This document shows positions 33,810 through 43,413 of a stretch of 64,000 nt of DNA, in pieces. The translations under genes and the position numbers were made by a program. The notes beneath the pieces are model-generated. The model was not told the origin of the DNA, made no database searches, and saw only the letters and a list, made by a program, of their open reading frames with translations. Origin of the DNA: PXAP01 sp964520585 (lineage in GTDB: Bacteria; Bacteroidota; Bacteroidia; Bacteroidales; PUMT01); NCBI GenBank assembly GCA_964520585.1, contig CAZFOO010000008.1:1-64000 (forward strand), given 5' to 3'. Position 1 is the first letter of the stretch. Each line of letters begins with the position of its first letter.

Positions 33810-36800
33810 TTAAAAAGATACATTAATACCAAAAATGAATGAACGCAAAGCCGGATAAGTACTAACGTTGGTGTGTGTTTCCGGTTCCATGTTATAGTCA
33901 GCCAGTTCAGATTTAGTCCAATACCATGGATTTTCGGCAGTAAAATATACCCGGGCATTATTTATAAACATGTTTTGAAGGAGTGAACCAGGAATATTAT
34001 AACCCAGGTACACCTGGCGAAGTTTAAAGAAGCTTCCATCACGGTATCTTAATGTACCGCCATCCAATGTACCCTCCCTGTTCTCATTAGGACGGGGATA
34101 GTCATTGGTTGGATTATCGGGAGTCCAGTAATTAAATACAAGCTGATTATATCTTTTCTGAGAGTGAGGATTGAAGGCACCCACCTGGGCCATATTTCCC
34201 CATCGGAGATAGCCAATAGCTGAAAGATCCCAGTTTCCGTAACTTAATCTTTGGGTCGTCTGAAAAACAAAATCAGGCTGCCGGTCTCCAAGGATTAATC
34301 TGTCAGCATCAGTGTAGCTACCATCGTTATCTACATCCAGTAATTTTATTTCACCCGGATTGCGACCATATCCGGCCGCTTCAGCAGCTTCATCCGTTTG
34401 CCAGATGCCAATTTTTTGACGATCATAATAAACATGGATCGGATGACCGATAAACCATTGATTACCTATATCATCATCCTTCCCTGCATAAAGTTCAACA
34501 ATCTCTTCACGGTTAAGATACCATGAGTAATCACTATCCCAGCGGAAATTGCTTTGCTCAAGTTTTACGGCATGTAACCCAAGTTCAATTCCCCGGTTTC
34601 TGGTACTTCCAATGTTTTCGATTATACTACTGTAACCGGTATTTATTGGTAATTGCCTCTCCATTAACAAATCCGTCGTTTGAGTATCATAAAGTTCGAC
34701 GTTACCATTAATTTTCCCGCCGATAAATGCAAAATCAAGACCGAGGTTTGTTACCGCTGTAGTTTCCCATTTGAGACTCCTGTTAGCCAAATCAGAGTTT
34801 CGATAACCAAATGCTGCTGATTCATCCCAGGCATATGTGGTTCGCGAGGTACCTCCTTGAGTGACATACGGATCAATCGCCTGGTTACCGGAAACACCAT
34901 AACTTAACCGTAATTTAAGGTTTGTAAGCCAATTGGCTGTACCTGCCATAAATCCTTCCTCAGATATTCTCCACGCAAAGGCAGCAGAGGGGAAATATCC
35001 CCATTTATTATCAACTGAAAACTGGGATGCTCCGTCAGCCCTTAAAGAACCAGTAAACATGTATTTTCCCTGATATCCGTAAAACACACGACCAACATAA
35101 GATAACAAAGCCCATTCATTAAGACCTGAGCCGACACTATTGATTACTGATGCAGAACCAATATTATGATATCTTGCCCTTTCATAAGGAAGATCACTAA
35201 CGCTTGTATTGGTGGTTTCACCACGCTGGGTTTGTATACCATGAACAGCAGTCAGGCTCAGGCTATGGTCATCGTTAAATGCTTTGTCATAACTAAGTAT
35301 GCTTTCATAAGTCATTCGGTTGAATATAGAATGATTATTATATGCTGACGGGGTGCCCTGGTTTCTGGTTATAGAAAAATATCCGGCGGATTGTTTAGTT
35401 GAGCGGACATTTGTATCTGTACCAAGATTAATCCGGTATTTGAGATCATCAGTTATCATATACTCTCCGAATACTGCAATGTTGGCTGCCCAGCGTTTCT
35501 CATCCCACCTGTAGGAATCAAATTCATAATCAGCAACTGGAAGCATCCTGGTACCATCTGCCACCGGGCTGAACCGGGGTGTACCGTCATCTTCAAAAGG
35601 CTTACCCAACGGGCTGTTGGTATATGCCTGTCCCATAGCACCATCATTTGATTTACGTCTGCGGATGTTATTGCTCAAGAGTATTGACGTGCCGACATTA
35701 AACCTGTCTGATAAAGTCACATCCAGATTATTTCGCAAGCTGTACCTGGCAAATGTACGTCCCGGCAGGATGCCTTCCTCGTCAAACATGTTACCGGTAA
35801 AATTATATTTTACGGCTTCAGTTCCCCCATCCACACTTAACTGGTGTTTTTGTTTATATCCATTTTGGAAAAGCATGTCCTGATAATCGGTCCATGTACC
35901 TCTTTGCATATTTTCCCATTCCTCAGCCTGAAAAAACTGTTGATCAAGATCAGGATAGATCTGTCCGTCATCAGGGTAATCTCCGGCAGCCCTGAAAGCT
36001 TCCCTGCCCCGTTCAGCATAATCTTCACCTGTACCATAAGGAATACGTCCATACCTGGTTGTAGGGCCGGCATAACTTTCAAAATTAAATCTTGGAGCAG
36101 AAACATCTCCGCGGTTTGTTGTAATTATTATTACTCCATTTGCACCACGCGAACCATAAATAGCGGTAGCTGAGGCATCTTTTAAAACATCTATAGACGC
36201 AATATCATAAGGATTGATATCTTTTAAATCGCCATAAAATGGAATACCGTCAAGAATAAACAGAGGTTCATTCGAGGCACTGAATGACCGCCGGCCACGT
36301 AAAATAATTTGAGTGCCATCGCCCGGATTATGACCGGTTGCTACCACATCGAGGCCTGGTATTGACCCTTGAAGAGCAGCATCCAGCCGGCTTATAGGCA
36401 TATTGGTTATATCATTAGACGAAATGGAAGCAACCGAGCCGGTGATATCTCTGCGTTGCTGGGTGCCGTATCCAATTACAACAACTTCATCAAGGCCAAT
36501 TAGATCATCTGACATTTGAACATCTATAGTCGTTTGATCATCTATAGCTATTTCCCGGGTTTGCATTCCTACAAAGCTGAAGACCAGCGTATTTATATTA
36601 GAAGGCACTGAAATTGAATAGTTTCCGTCAACGTCCGTAAGAGCACCAACATTTGTTCCTTTAGCAACAACGGTAACACCAGGTATAGGTTCATTGTCCT
36701 CACCGGTGACTTGACCGGTAATGGTTTTTTCCTGTAATGCATAAGCAACAGTGCTTAAAACAAGAAAAAATCCGATAAAAAACAATCTTGCAAAGAGCAT

Positions 36801-36845
36801 TATTTGTTCTTTTTGCAAAAAATTAAGTATTATTTCTTTTTTCAT
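33810..36845 (-). CDS. SusC/RagA-family TonB-dependent transporter
   Basis: A 1011-residue outer-membrane importer. Order: signal peptide (if translation starts at Met16, position 36800, it begins MLFARLFFIGFFLVL), a carboxypeptidase-regulatory-like domain (about 40-115), the TonB box/SusC signature DEVVVIGYGTQ (119-129), the plug (RDITGSVASI, GSIPGLDVVATG, LDGIPF), the SusC motif DASATAIYGSRGANGVIIITT, and the beta-barrel ending with an aromatic FIFGINVSF. It pairs with the SusD 20 bp downstream. No sigma/anti-sigma pair or hybrid two-component regulator is adjacent, and there is no extra N-terminal STN domain. Regulation is therefore not apparent. Substrate inferred from locus 1. Confidence 0.94.
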   Translation of the reverse strand: MKKEIILNFLQKEQIMLFARLFFIGFFLVLSTVAYALQEKTITGQVTGEDNEPIPGVTVVAKGTNVGALTDVDGNYSISVPSNINTLVFSFVGMQTREIAIDDQTTIDVQMSDDLIGLDEVVVIGYGTQQRRDITGSVASISSNDITNMPISRLDAALQGSIPGLDVVATGHNPGDGTQIILRGRRSFSASNEPLFILDGIPFYGDLKDINPYDIASIDVLKDASATAIYGSRGANGVIIITTNRGDVSAPRFNFESYAGPTTRYGRIPYGTGEDYAERGREAFRAAGDYPDDGQIYPDLDQQFFQAEEWENMQRGTWTDYQDMLFQNGYKQKHQLSVDGGTEAVKYNFTGNMFDEEGILPGRTFARYSLRNNLDVTLSDRFNVGTSILLSNNIRRRKSNDGAMGQAYTNSPLGKPFEDDGTPRFSPVADGTRMLPVADYEFDSYRWDEKRWAANIAVFGEYMITDDLKYRINLGTDTNVRSTKQSAGYFSITRNQGTPSAYNNHSIFNRMTYESILSYDKAFNDDHSLSLTAVHGIQTQRGETTNTSVSDLPYERARYHNIGSASVINSVGSGLNEWALLSYVGRVFYGYQGKYMFTGSLRADGASQFSVDNKWGYFPSAAFAWRISEEGFMAGTANWLTNLKLRLSYGVSGNQAIDPYVTQGGTSRTTYAWDESAAFGYRNSDLANRSLKWETTAVTNLGLDFAFIGGKINGNVELYDTQTTDLLMERQLPINTGYSSIIENIGSTRNRGIELGLHAVKLEQSNFRWDSDYSWYLNREEIVELYAGKDDDIGNQWFIGHPIHVYYDRQKIGIWQTDEAAEAAGYGRNPGEIKLLDVDNDGSYTDADRLILGDRQPDFVFQTTQRLSYGNWDLSAIGYLRWGNMAQVGAFNPHSQKRYNQLVFNYWTPDNPTNDYPRPNENREGTLDGGTLRYRDGSFFKLRQVYLGYNIPGSLLQNMFINNARVYFTAENPWYWTKSELADYNMEPETHTNVSTYPALRSFIFGINVSF

Positions 36846-37285
36846 TAGATTTCATGAAATTAAGGTTAGTATTCATCTTTACTAAGGTTAAAAAAAATTA
36901 ATTACAGTCATAAGATCTTCAAAGTTTTTGATTTTCCATAGGCAGTTGTTTTTTTTAATTAAAATAGAGTAGGTGGTTGTTCATATATTTAGTTTGCAGT
37001 TACGCATGCACCCTTTTACATGTATACTAATATGCATATCTTTTACTTTGAATATTACATACTCTCTAAATCAAATCAAATTAGATTAGATTAGTAGGAA
37101 GTTAAAAAAATTTGGCAAAAAAATTTTAAGGAATTTGATAATAGAATATAATACAGGAAGCATTAGCCAGGCATTGAAATTAAAAAATCGAAGTTTTTAA
37201 TTATTAATTTTATCAAACATAGGCTTTATATTTTATCTGGCAAAAAAAAAATTAATTTTTTTTAACATTAATTAATATATTTTAT
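36846..37285. other. Very AT-rich leader upstream of SusC
   Basis: Strongly AT-rich stretch with a pentanucleotide-like run AAATC-AAATC-AAATT-AGATT-AGATT (about 37070-37095) and a repeated TGGCAAAAAAA (about 37114 and 37241). It must contain the SusC promoter, but no exact TAnnTTTG box with correct spacing was seen. Confidence 0.45.
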
Positions 37286-37345
37286 AAAATAAATTCCCTG
37301 ATCAAAACACGCTTGTCTATTCCAGGCGGGGCTATTTCATCTGTG

Positions 37346-37555
37346 CGGAGAAACACATTTTGACCGAGGTTGAATGGAATGCATGGATGGACTTTTGCGA
37401 NNNNNNNNNNNNNNNNNNNNNNNNNNNNNNNNNNNNNNNNNNNNNNNNNNNNNNNNNNNNNNNNNNNNNNNNNNNNNNNNNNNNNNNNNNNNNNNNNNNN
37501 CGGAGAAACACATTTTGACCGAGGTTGAATGGAATGCATGGATGGACTTTTGCGA
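37346..37555. repeat. 55-bp direct repeat flanking a gap
   Basis: The 55 bases at 37346-37400 (starting CGGAGAAACACATTTTGACC) are repeated identically at 37501-37555, directly against both edges of the 100-N gap. Contig ends overlapping by an assembler word length look exactly like this. Confidence 0.9.
37401..37500. other. Assembly gap, 100 N (probably spurious)
   Basis: Scaffold gap placed between two contig ends that share 55 identical bases. The two contigs probably abut and the gap and one repeat copy do not exist in the genome. Confidence 0.85.
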
Positions 37556-37722
37556 CCACCATTTAAAGAAATAATTTATTTTAAATCCTGGCATTTCCCC
37601 GGTTACTGGTTATTTAATAACTCCGTATCCCCTGGTGCCATAATTCTAAATCGGAGCTGAACGAACTTGATAAATAATTTTAACAAGCCTGTATAAATAA
37701 TGTTAAAATTATTAATTAAATA

Positions 37723-37753
37723 TTGGCGTGAAGGTGCCAAAATACTATCTTTA
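37723..37753 (+). promoter_or_regulatory. Candidate Bacteroidota promoter
   Basis: TTG at 37723-37725 and, after 20 bases, TATCTTTA at 37746-37753 (seven of eight matches to TAnnTTTG). The ATG of the serine hydrolase follows 45 bases later. The spacing fits the known 19-21 range. Confidence 0.45.
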
Positions 37754-37798
37754 GAGCATAAATAACAGGCATTTTATCTAATCATAATCCTTAAAATA

Positions 37799-40297
37799 AT
37801 GTCATATAGAATTATCATAAAAATCACTGTACTATTGATAATGAATTTATTCATTATCAATGCATTTTCACAACAGCAAGGCAACATCGTTGAGTACTTC
37901 GGAAGGGAAACCGTTGAAGAAATCGAGGAGGGTGATGTTGTACATGTTTTCTCAAAAGGACTCTTCCTGCCAATGCAGCGTACCTTTGGTGGTTTATTTA
38001 CCACCCAGGATTTTCTTGCCTGGCAGCTTGCAAGTGATGCTTTTGAAATACCTGCCGAAGGGAATCAGGCTGACCCGGAAATGCCCGGACTGGTATGGGA
38101 GGCAATTGAAACCGATGACGAGGACCGGTTTCAGGGCAGGCAACTTCGAAATTCTTATGTCTATACCAGCATAGAATCCCCTCGGGAAGAGGTGGTGCTG
38201 CTGGATGCCCGGGGACATACCAGGGTTTACATTAACGGGATGCCTTATGAAGGTGATCATTATGATTTCGGGTATACCCTTATCCCCTTTAGACTCAAGA
38301 AAGGCCTTAACGAATTTATTTATACGCCGGGAAGATTCGGAAGGGTCACCTCAAAGCTGGTTACCCCATCTAAGCCGGTACAGCTAACTGGAAGGGATAT
38401 GACACTTCCCAGCCTCATCACCGGGGAAGACGGCGAAAAATGGGGCGCGATAAGAGTTGTCAATGCCAGCGACAGGGACCTGAACGGTCTTACAATTACC
38501 TGCATACTCGAAACGGGCGAAGAAGCATCATATAATACCGGCAATGTTATGCAAATGAGCGTAAGGAAACTCAATTTCCAGATCCCCTCTCCCGCCGGTG
38601 TTAATGAATCGGGGCGGGTAAATGCTGAAGTTATATTGTCCGACCGGTCTGGCCGGGAAATTGACCGGAGGGAGATCACACTTCAGCAGCAAGAACCGGA
38701 TGTACATCATGAAAGGACATTCATAAGCAATGTTGACGGGAGCGTACAATATTACAGCGTTGCACCCTCCACTACTCCTGGCGATGGGCAGGCCCTCGTA
38801 CTTTCTGTACACGGCGCAGGTGTTGAAGCAAGGAATCAGGCCAGGGCTTACCGCCAGAAGGACTGGGCCCATGTTGTTGCACCAACGAATCGCAGACCAT
38901 TTGGTTTCAACTGGGAAGAATGGGGAAGAATTGATGCCATGGAAGTATTTGAAGATGCTAAAAAGGTATACCGGACAAATGAGGAGTTGAGTTATCTGAC
39001 CGGCCATTCAATGGGTGGTCACGGCACATGGTACCTGGGAGTTACATATCCTGACAAATTTGCCGCCATCGCACCCTGCGCAAGCTATCCGGACATAATT
39101 GGTTACCGTCGGGGAGGAATTATGGATAGATTTGAGGGAGATCCCAACTTCGAAATGATAAAAAGGGGTGCCAATGCCGGCAGGACTCTGGAATTAAAAA
39201 GAAATTACCTGCAATCCGGAATATACATCCTGCACGGTGATGCCGACAGGGTGGTAAGTGTAGAGCAGGCAAGGTTTATGAGGGAAACACTCGGTGAGTA
39301 CCATTCGAATTTCGTTTATTATGAATACCCTGACGGAACGCACTGGTACGGGGATCATAGCGTGGACTGGCATCCTATTTTTGATTATTTCAGGTGGCAA
39401 TCGGTGCCTGACCCAAATGAGGTGAAACGCATAGAATTTCATACCGCAAGTCCGGCGATATCGGCAAGCAACTACTGGATAAGGATAAACCAGCAGGAAA
39501 AACCTTATGATTTCTCAAGCGTAGAGTTTGATCTGCGTAATGATACTATCGAAGGCTCTGTTAGTAATGCAAAAAGCATCACGTTCTTTCTTTCCATGCT
39601 GGATATGGAAAACGACCCGGTTATAAAAATTGACGATTTCACTGGCACAGTAAGCAGGGATCTGGACTTAACACTGAAAAAAGAGGGTGATACATGGATA
39701 GAGACAACCATTAATACCAGTGAAAAATATGCTGACAGGTCGGGCGGTTTTAAACAGGCATTTAATAATAATATGGTATTTGTTTATGCCACCAGGGGTA
39801 GCAGGGAGGAAAGTGAATGGTACCGGAACAAGGCAAAATTTGATGCGGAAACTTTTCTTTACAGGGCAAATGGTTCTGTTGACATCATATCGGACAGGGA
39901 CTTCAATCCTGCCGATTACCCGGACAGGAATGTTATACTGTACGGTAATGAATCCAACAACCGGGCATGGGAAAAAGTTCTTGACAATGTACCGGTAGTA
40001 GTTAGAAAGGGTGAAATAGAATTTGGACAGAGGAGGACATATAAGGGAGATGACCTGGGTGCTTTCTTTGTTTACCCGAGAGCGGACAGTGAGACTGCAA
40101 GCGTAGGAGTAGTGGCAGGTACAGGTGTAAGTGGTATGAAAGCGGCATTTGCCAATGACTACTTTTCCGGGATAACAGGTTTCCCCGACCTGAAGATATT
40201 CAGTACCGGAATGCTTAGGGATGGTCTGGATGGTATAATTGTCTCCGGATTTTTCGGAAACGACTGGAGCATTGAAGACGGCGATTTCAGCTACTAA
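37799..40297 (+). CDS. Large secreted serine (alpha/beta) hydrolase
   Basis: An 832-residue exported protein. A signal peptide (1-24, ending NAFSQ) is followed by an N-terminal beta-rich region (about 25-300). The alpha/beta-hydrolase domain (about 315-545) has LVLSVHGAGVEA (oxyanion region), the nucleophile elbow GHSMGGHG with Ser404, the acid in ILHGDADRVV (Asp481 or Asp483) and DGTHWYGD with His515. A C-terminal domain (550-832) has no recognisable fold to me. The catalytic domain resembles prolyl oligopeptidase/acetyl xylan or feruloyl esterase types, so it may remove ester groups from a glycan. A terminator follows; GH3 lies downstream on the same strand. Substrate unknown. Confidence 0.82.
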   Translation: MSYRIIIKITVLLIMNLFIINAFSQQQGNIVEYFGRETVEEIEEGDVVHVFSKGLFLPMQRTFGGLFTTQDFLAWQLASDAFEIPAEGNQADPEMPGLVWEAIETDDEDRFQGRQLRNSYVYTSIESPREEVVLLDARGHTRVYINGMPYEGDHYDFGYTLIPFRLKKGLNEFIYTPGRFGRVTSKLVTPSKPVQLTGRDMTLPSLITGEDGEKWGAIRVVNASDRDLNGLTITCILETGEEASYNTGNVMQMSVRKLNFQIPSPAGVNESGRVNAEVILSDRSGREIDRREITLQQQEPDVHHERTFISNVDGSVQYYSVAPSTTPGDGQALVLSVHGAGVEARNQARAYRQKDWAHVVAPTNRRPFGFNWEEWGRIDAMEVFEDAKKVYRTNEELSYLTGHSMGGHGTWYLGVTYPDKFAAIAPCASYPDIIGYRRGGIMDRFEGDPNFEMIKRGANAGRTLELKRNYLQSGIYILHGDADRVVSVEQARFMRETLGEYHSNFVYYEYPDGTHWYGDHSVDWHPIFDYFRWQSVPDPNEVKRIEFHTASPAISASNYWIRINQQEKPYDFSSVEFDLRNDTIEGSVSNAKSITFFLSMLDMENDPVIKIDDFTGTVSRDLDLTLKKEGDTWIETTINTSEKYADRSGGFKQAFNNNMVFVYATRGSREESEWYRNKAKFDAETFLYRANGSVDIISDRDFNPADYPDRNVILYGNESNNRAWEKVLDNVPVVVRKGEIEFGQRRTYKGDDLGAFFVYPRADSETASVGVVAGTGVSGMKAAFANDYFSGITGFPDLKIFSTGMLRDGLDGIIVSGFFGNDWSIEDGDFSY

Positions 40298-40345
40298 CAA
40301 TTAACAAACCAATTGCAATATTGCTGAATACCAAGGCTTTTAACA

Positions 40346-40382
40346 TTATCCGGCAGAATAAAAATTGCCGGATAATTTTTTT
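40346..40382 (+). terminator. Rho-independent terminator
   Basis: Perfect 10-bp stem TTATCCGGCA/TGCCGGATAA (40346-40355, 40366-40375), loop GAATAAAAAT, then a run of T. It ends the serine hydrolase transcript, so GH3 has its own promoter. Confidence 0.85.
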
Positions 40383-40535
40383 CAGGCTGTTATTAGTTTT
40401 ATAATGCACATGAATTTGTAACTTATTGTTAAACAATCTGCTAACTATAATTTATTTGAATTAAAAAAATTTTTTGTTATAGTGAAGTGATTAATCCTGT
40501 AAATTAAAAAGAATATAAAACTTATCTAAAATATC

Positions 40536-43208
40536 ATGTTTTTCAGGAATATAATAATAATTGTTTTTCTAATTACCGGATTTTCTGGTTCGTCTGCTCA
40601 GAATAAATCATATAAAGACCCATCCCTTCCCCTGGAAGACCGTGTGGAGGATCTGCTTTCCCAAATGACACTTAAAGAGAAATTCTGGCAGTTATTTATG
40701 ATTCCGGGCGACCTGAGCGATGGCAGGGAAAAATACATGGATGGCATATTTGGATTACAGGTGCGTACTGCAGCAAGACAGTCAGATGCTGCCGGACAGA
40801 TGATGAATTACGGTCACGAGGGCAATGCTTTTGAAATGGCAGGTACAATAAATGAAATTCAAAAATTTTTTGTTGAAGAAACAAGGCTGGGAATTCCCAT
40901 AATACCGTTTGATGAGGCACTTCACGGATTGGTTCGGGGAGGTGCCACTGCATTTCCCCAGGCCATAGCGCTGTCTGCTACCTGGGATACCTCACTGGTA
41001 TCGCAGGTAGCCGGGGCCATAACCATGGAAACCAAATCACGAGGTATCCGCCAGATCCTTTCCCCTGTTCTTGACATTGCCAGGGATGTGCGCTGGGGAA
41101 GAACAGAAGAGACATATGGTGAAGATCCATACCTGGCAACTATGATGGCAAAGGCTTTTATCGGGCAGATAGAAAGGAATGATGTTGTTGCTACCCCCAA
41201 ACACTTTGCTGCAAATTCAGGAGATGGCGGAAGGGATAGCTACCCAATACATTATACGGAAAGATATCTGGAAGAAATCTATTTCCCGCCATACAAGGAG
41301 GTATTTACCAGCCACGACGCAAGATCGGTAATGACAGCCTATAACTCTATTGATGGTACACCGGCTACTTCAAACAGCTGGCTGTTGCGCGACAAGCTTA
41401 AGGATGAATGGGAGTTTGACGGCTTTGTAATCTCTGATGCCGGGGCAACCGGAGGAGCAAATGTTCTGCATTTCACGGCTGCAGATTATGCAGAAGCAAC
41501 CATGCATGGAATTGAGGGTGGACTTGATGTTATTTTTCAAACATCTTACGATCACTATCCCCTTTTCTGGGAAGCATTTGAAAAAGGTATGATTTGTCCT
41601 GAAGCAATTGATGATGCAGTAAGAAGGGTGCTGAGGGTAAAGTTCGGTCTGGGACTTTTTGAAGATCCGTATGTGGATCCCGGGGAAGCGGACTTCTGGA
41701 ACGGACATGAGAATCACAGGAAACTGGCCCTGGAAGCATCAAAAAAATCTGTCGTCTTACTTCAAAATAATAACAGGGTACTGCCTCTAGAACAAAACTC
41801 AACAATAGCTCTTATCGGATACGATGCAAAAGCTGCCAGGCTGGGCGGATACAGTGGCCCCGGTAATGAAGTTATCAGCTTTTATGAAGGATTGAACAGA
41901 AAAACAGGTGATGGCAGACTGAATTATGCACCCGGGGTGCCCCTTCGTCACCAGGAAGTAGAAACCATAGCTCCCCGGTATCTATCTGCCGTTTATAAAA
42001 ACGAAAAGGTTCAGGGCCTCACAGGTGAATACTTTAGCAACACGAATCTGGAAGGATCACCGGAATTTACAAGGATAGATGAAAGACTGGATTTCGGATG
42101 GACCTTGTTTTCTCCGCGTCCGGAACTGGCGTATGACTGGTATTCAGTGCGGTGGACGGGTGAACTGTCTGCTCCGGGACCGGGGACATTTAACATTGGG
42201 ATTGAAGGAGATGATGGCTACAGGCTTTATATTGACAACGAGCTTATTATAGATAACTGGAAAAAACAAACCTTCCGCAGGGTTATGTCATCATTCGATT
42301 TTGAAGAGGGTCGCAATTATGATATAAGAATTGAATTCTTTGAGCCGTCCGGTAATGCAAGATTCCGGCTGGTTTGGGATGCAACAATAGAAGATAATGC
42401 TAAAGATCAGATTGCACAGGCAGTAGAAATGGCCGAAAAAAGTGATGTGGCAGTCATTGCTGCAGGAATACATGAGGGTGAGTTCCAGGACCGGGCATTC
42501 CTTGATCTTCCTGGAAGACAGGAAGAGCTTATCAGAGCAGTAGCAGCAACCGGAAAGCCGGTTATTGTAGTACTGTTTGGTGGCAGTGCCATAACCATGA
42601 CCGGGTGGATGGATCAGGTTGATGCCATATTGATGGCATGGTACCCCGGGGAGGCTGGTGGACTGGCAATTCCGGACATAATTTTCGGGAATGAAAACCC
42701 CGGAGGGAAACTGCCTGTGACATTTCCCGTACACGTAAGCCAATGTCCTCTTTTTTACAATCATAAGCCCACCGGAAGAGGAGATGATTATTATGATCTG
42801 ACAGGTAAGCCCATGTTTCCATTCGGGTTCGGATTAAGTTATACTGATTTTGAATATAGTGATCTGGAATTCAGTAAAGGAAAACTAGAAAAAAATGAGA
42901 CCGTTACTGTCGGGCTGACAGTAACCAATACCGGGCATTTAAAGGGTGATGAGGTTGTGCAGCTCTATTTAAAAGATGAGCTGGCCTCCGTTTCAAGACC
43001 GGTCAAAGAACTTAAAGGTTTCAGGCGTATAAACCTGGAGCCCGGCGAGTCAAAGAAAGTAACCTTCACCTTAGGTCCGGATGAATTCAGCATGCTGGAC
43101 AAAGAAATGAAAAAAGTTGTTGAGCCGGGAACTTTCCGCGTTATGATAGGCACATCTTCCAACGATATAAGGTTAAGAGGTATTCTGGAAGTTCTGGAAA
43201 ATGAGTAA
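40536..43208 (+). CDS. Secreted GH3 beta-glycosidase with PA14 insert
   Basis: A retaining beta-glucosidase/xylosidase-type enzyme of 890 residues. A signal peptide (1-21) precedes the GH3 N-terminal barrel with RWGRTEETYGEDPYL (187-201), ATPKHFAANSGD (219-230) and the nucleophile Asp301 in GFVISDAGATGG. The C-terminal alpha/beta sandwich is split by a PA14 domain (about 495-617, GEYFSNTNLEGSPEF, GDDGYRLYIDNELIIDNW). A fibronectin-III-like domain (about 815-888) ends the protein. PA14 in GH3 enzymes shapes the active site and oligosaccharide specificity. It is the only intact GH3 in the window and stands convergent with the GH29 gene. Sugar specificity is not determinable by inspection. Confidence 0.92.
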   Translation: MFFRNIIIIVFLITGFSGSSAQNKSYKDPSLPLEDRVEDLLSQMTLKEKFWQLFMIPGDLSDGREKYMDGIFGLQVRTAARQSDAAGQMMNYGHEGNAFEMAGTINEIQKFFVEETRLGIPIIPFDEALHGLVRGGATAFPQAIALSATWDTSLVSQVAGAITMETKSRGIRQILSPVLDIARDVRWGRTEETYGEDPYLATMMAKAFIGQIERNDVVATPKHFAANSGDGGRDSYPIHYTERYLEEIYFPPYKEVFTSHDARSVMTAYNSIDGTPATSNSWLLRDKLKDEWEFDGFVISDAGATGGANVLHFTAADYAEATMHGIEGGLDVIFQTSYDHYPLFWEAFEKGMICPEAIDDAVRRVLRVKFGLGLFEDPYVDPGEADFWNGHENHRKLALEASKKSVVLLQNNNRVLPLEQNSTIALIGYDAKAARLGGYSGPGNEVISFYEGLNRKTGDGRLNYAPGVPLRHQEVETIAPRYLSAVYKNEKVQGLTGEYFSNTNLEGSPEFTRIDERLDFGWTLFSPRPELAYDWYSVRWTGELSAPGPGTFNIGIEGDDGYRLYIDNELIIDNWKKQTFRRVMSSFDFEEGRNYDIRIEFFEPSGNARFRLVWDATIEDNAKDQIAQAVEMAEKSDVAVIAAGIHEGEFQDRAFLDLPGRQEELIRAVAATGKPVIVVLFGGSAITMTGWMDQVDAILMAWYPGEAGGLAIPDIIFGNENPGGKLPVTFPVHVSQCPLFYNHKPTGRGDDYYDLTGKPMFPFGFGLSYTDFEYSDLEFSKGKLEKNETVTVGLTVTNTGHLKGDEVVQLYLKDELASVSRPVKELKGFRRINLEPGESKKVTFTLGPDEFSMLDKEMKKVVEPGTFRVMIGTSSNDIRLRGILEVLENE

Positions 43209-43260
43209 TCTTCTTCGCCGGCCGATATTAGCAACTTAGATTATGGAGCTAAATAAATAA

Positions 43261-43297
43261 TCAAGTTGCCGGTTATGGCTCTTATCCGGCAACTTGA
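43261..43297. terminator. Bidirectional terminator
   Basis: Perfect 12-bp inverted repeat TCAAGTTGCCGG/CCGGCAACTTGA (43261-43272, 43286-43297) with a 13-base loop, between the convergent GH3 and GH29 genes. It lacks a long T run but the stem is stable. Confidence 0.7.
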
Positions 43298-43413
43298 CTA
43301 TTCTATAATTTGCTTAATTTCTAAAAATCCTCCTCCTTTCACCACGGTAATGCCCTGGCAGGATTTTGCCTGTAATGGCACGTGTTATTAAAAACCAGAT
43401 TTTACAGTATTTT

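Larger units (their letters stand above)
37288..37573 (+). other. Possible gene-tail fragment across a gap
   Basis: If the 100-N gap is collapsed at its 55-bp overlap, a plus-strand frame runs from a TAA at 37285-37287 through FPDQNTLVYSRRGYFICAEK and EVEWNAWMDFCDHH to a TAA at about 37571. It has about 43 codons with no start codon and protein-like composition. It may be the tail of a lost gene. I do not recognise the family. Confidence 0.25.

Noticed and set aside
37346..37555. Terminal or direct repeats of an insertion sequence
   Set aside because: The copies lie exactly against an N gap, no transposase or inverted ends are seen; assembler overlap explains it better.
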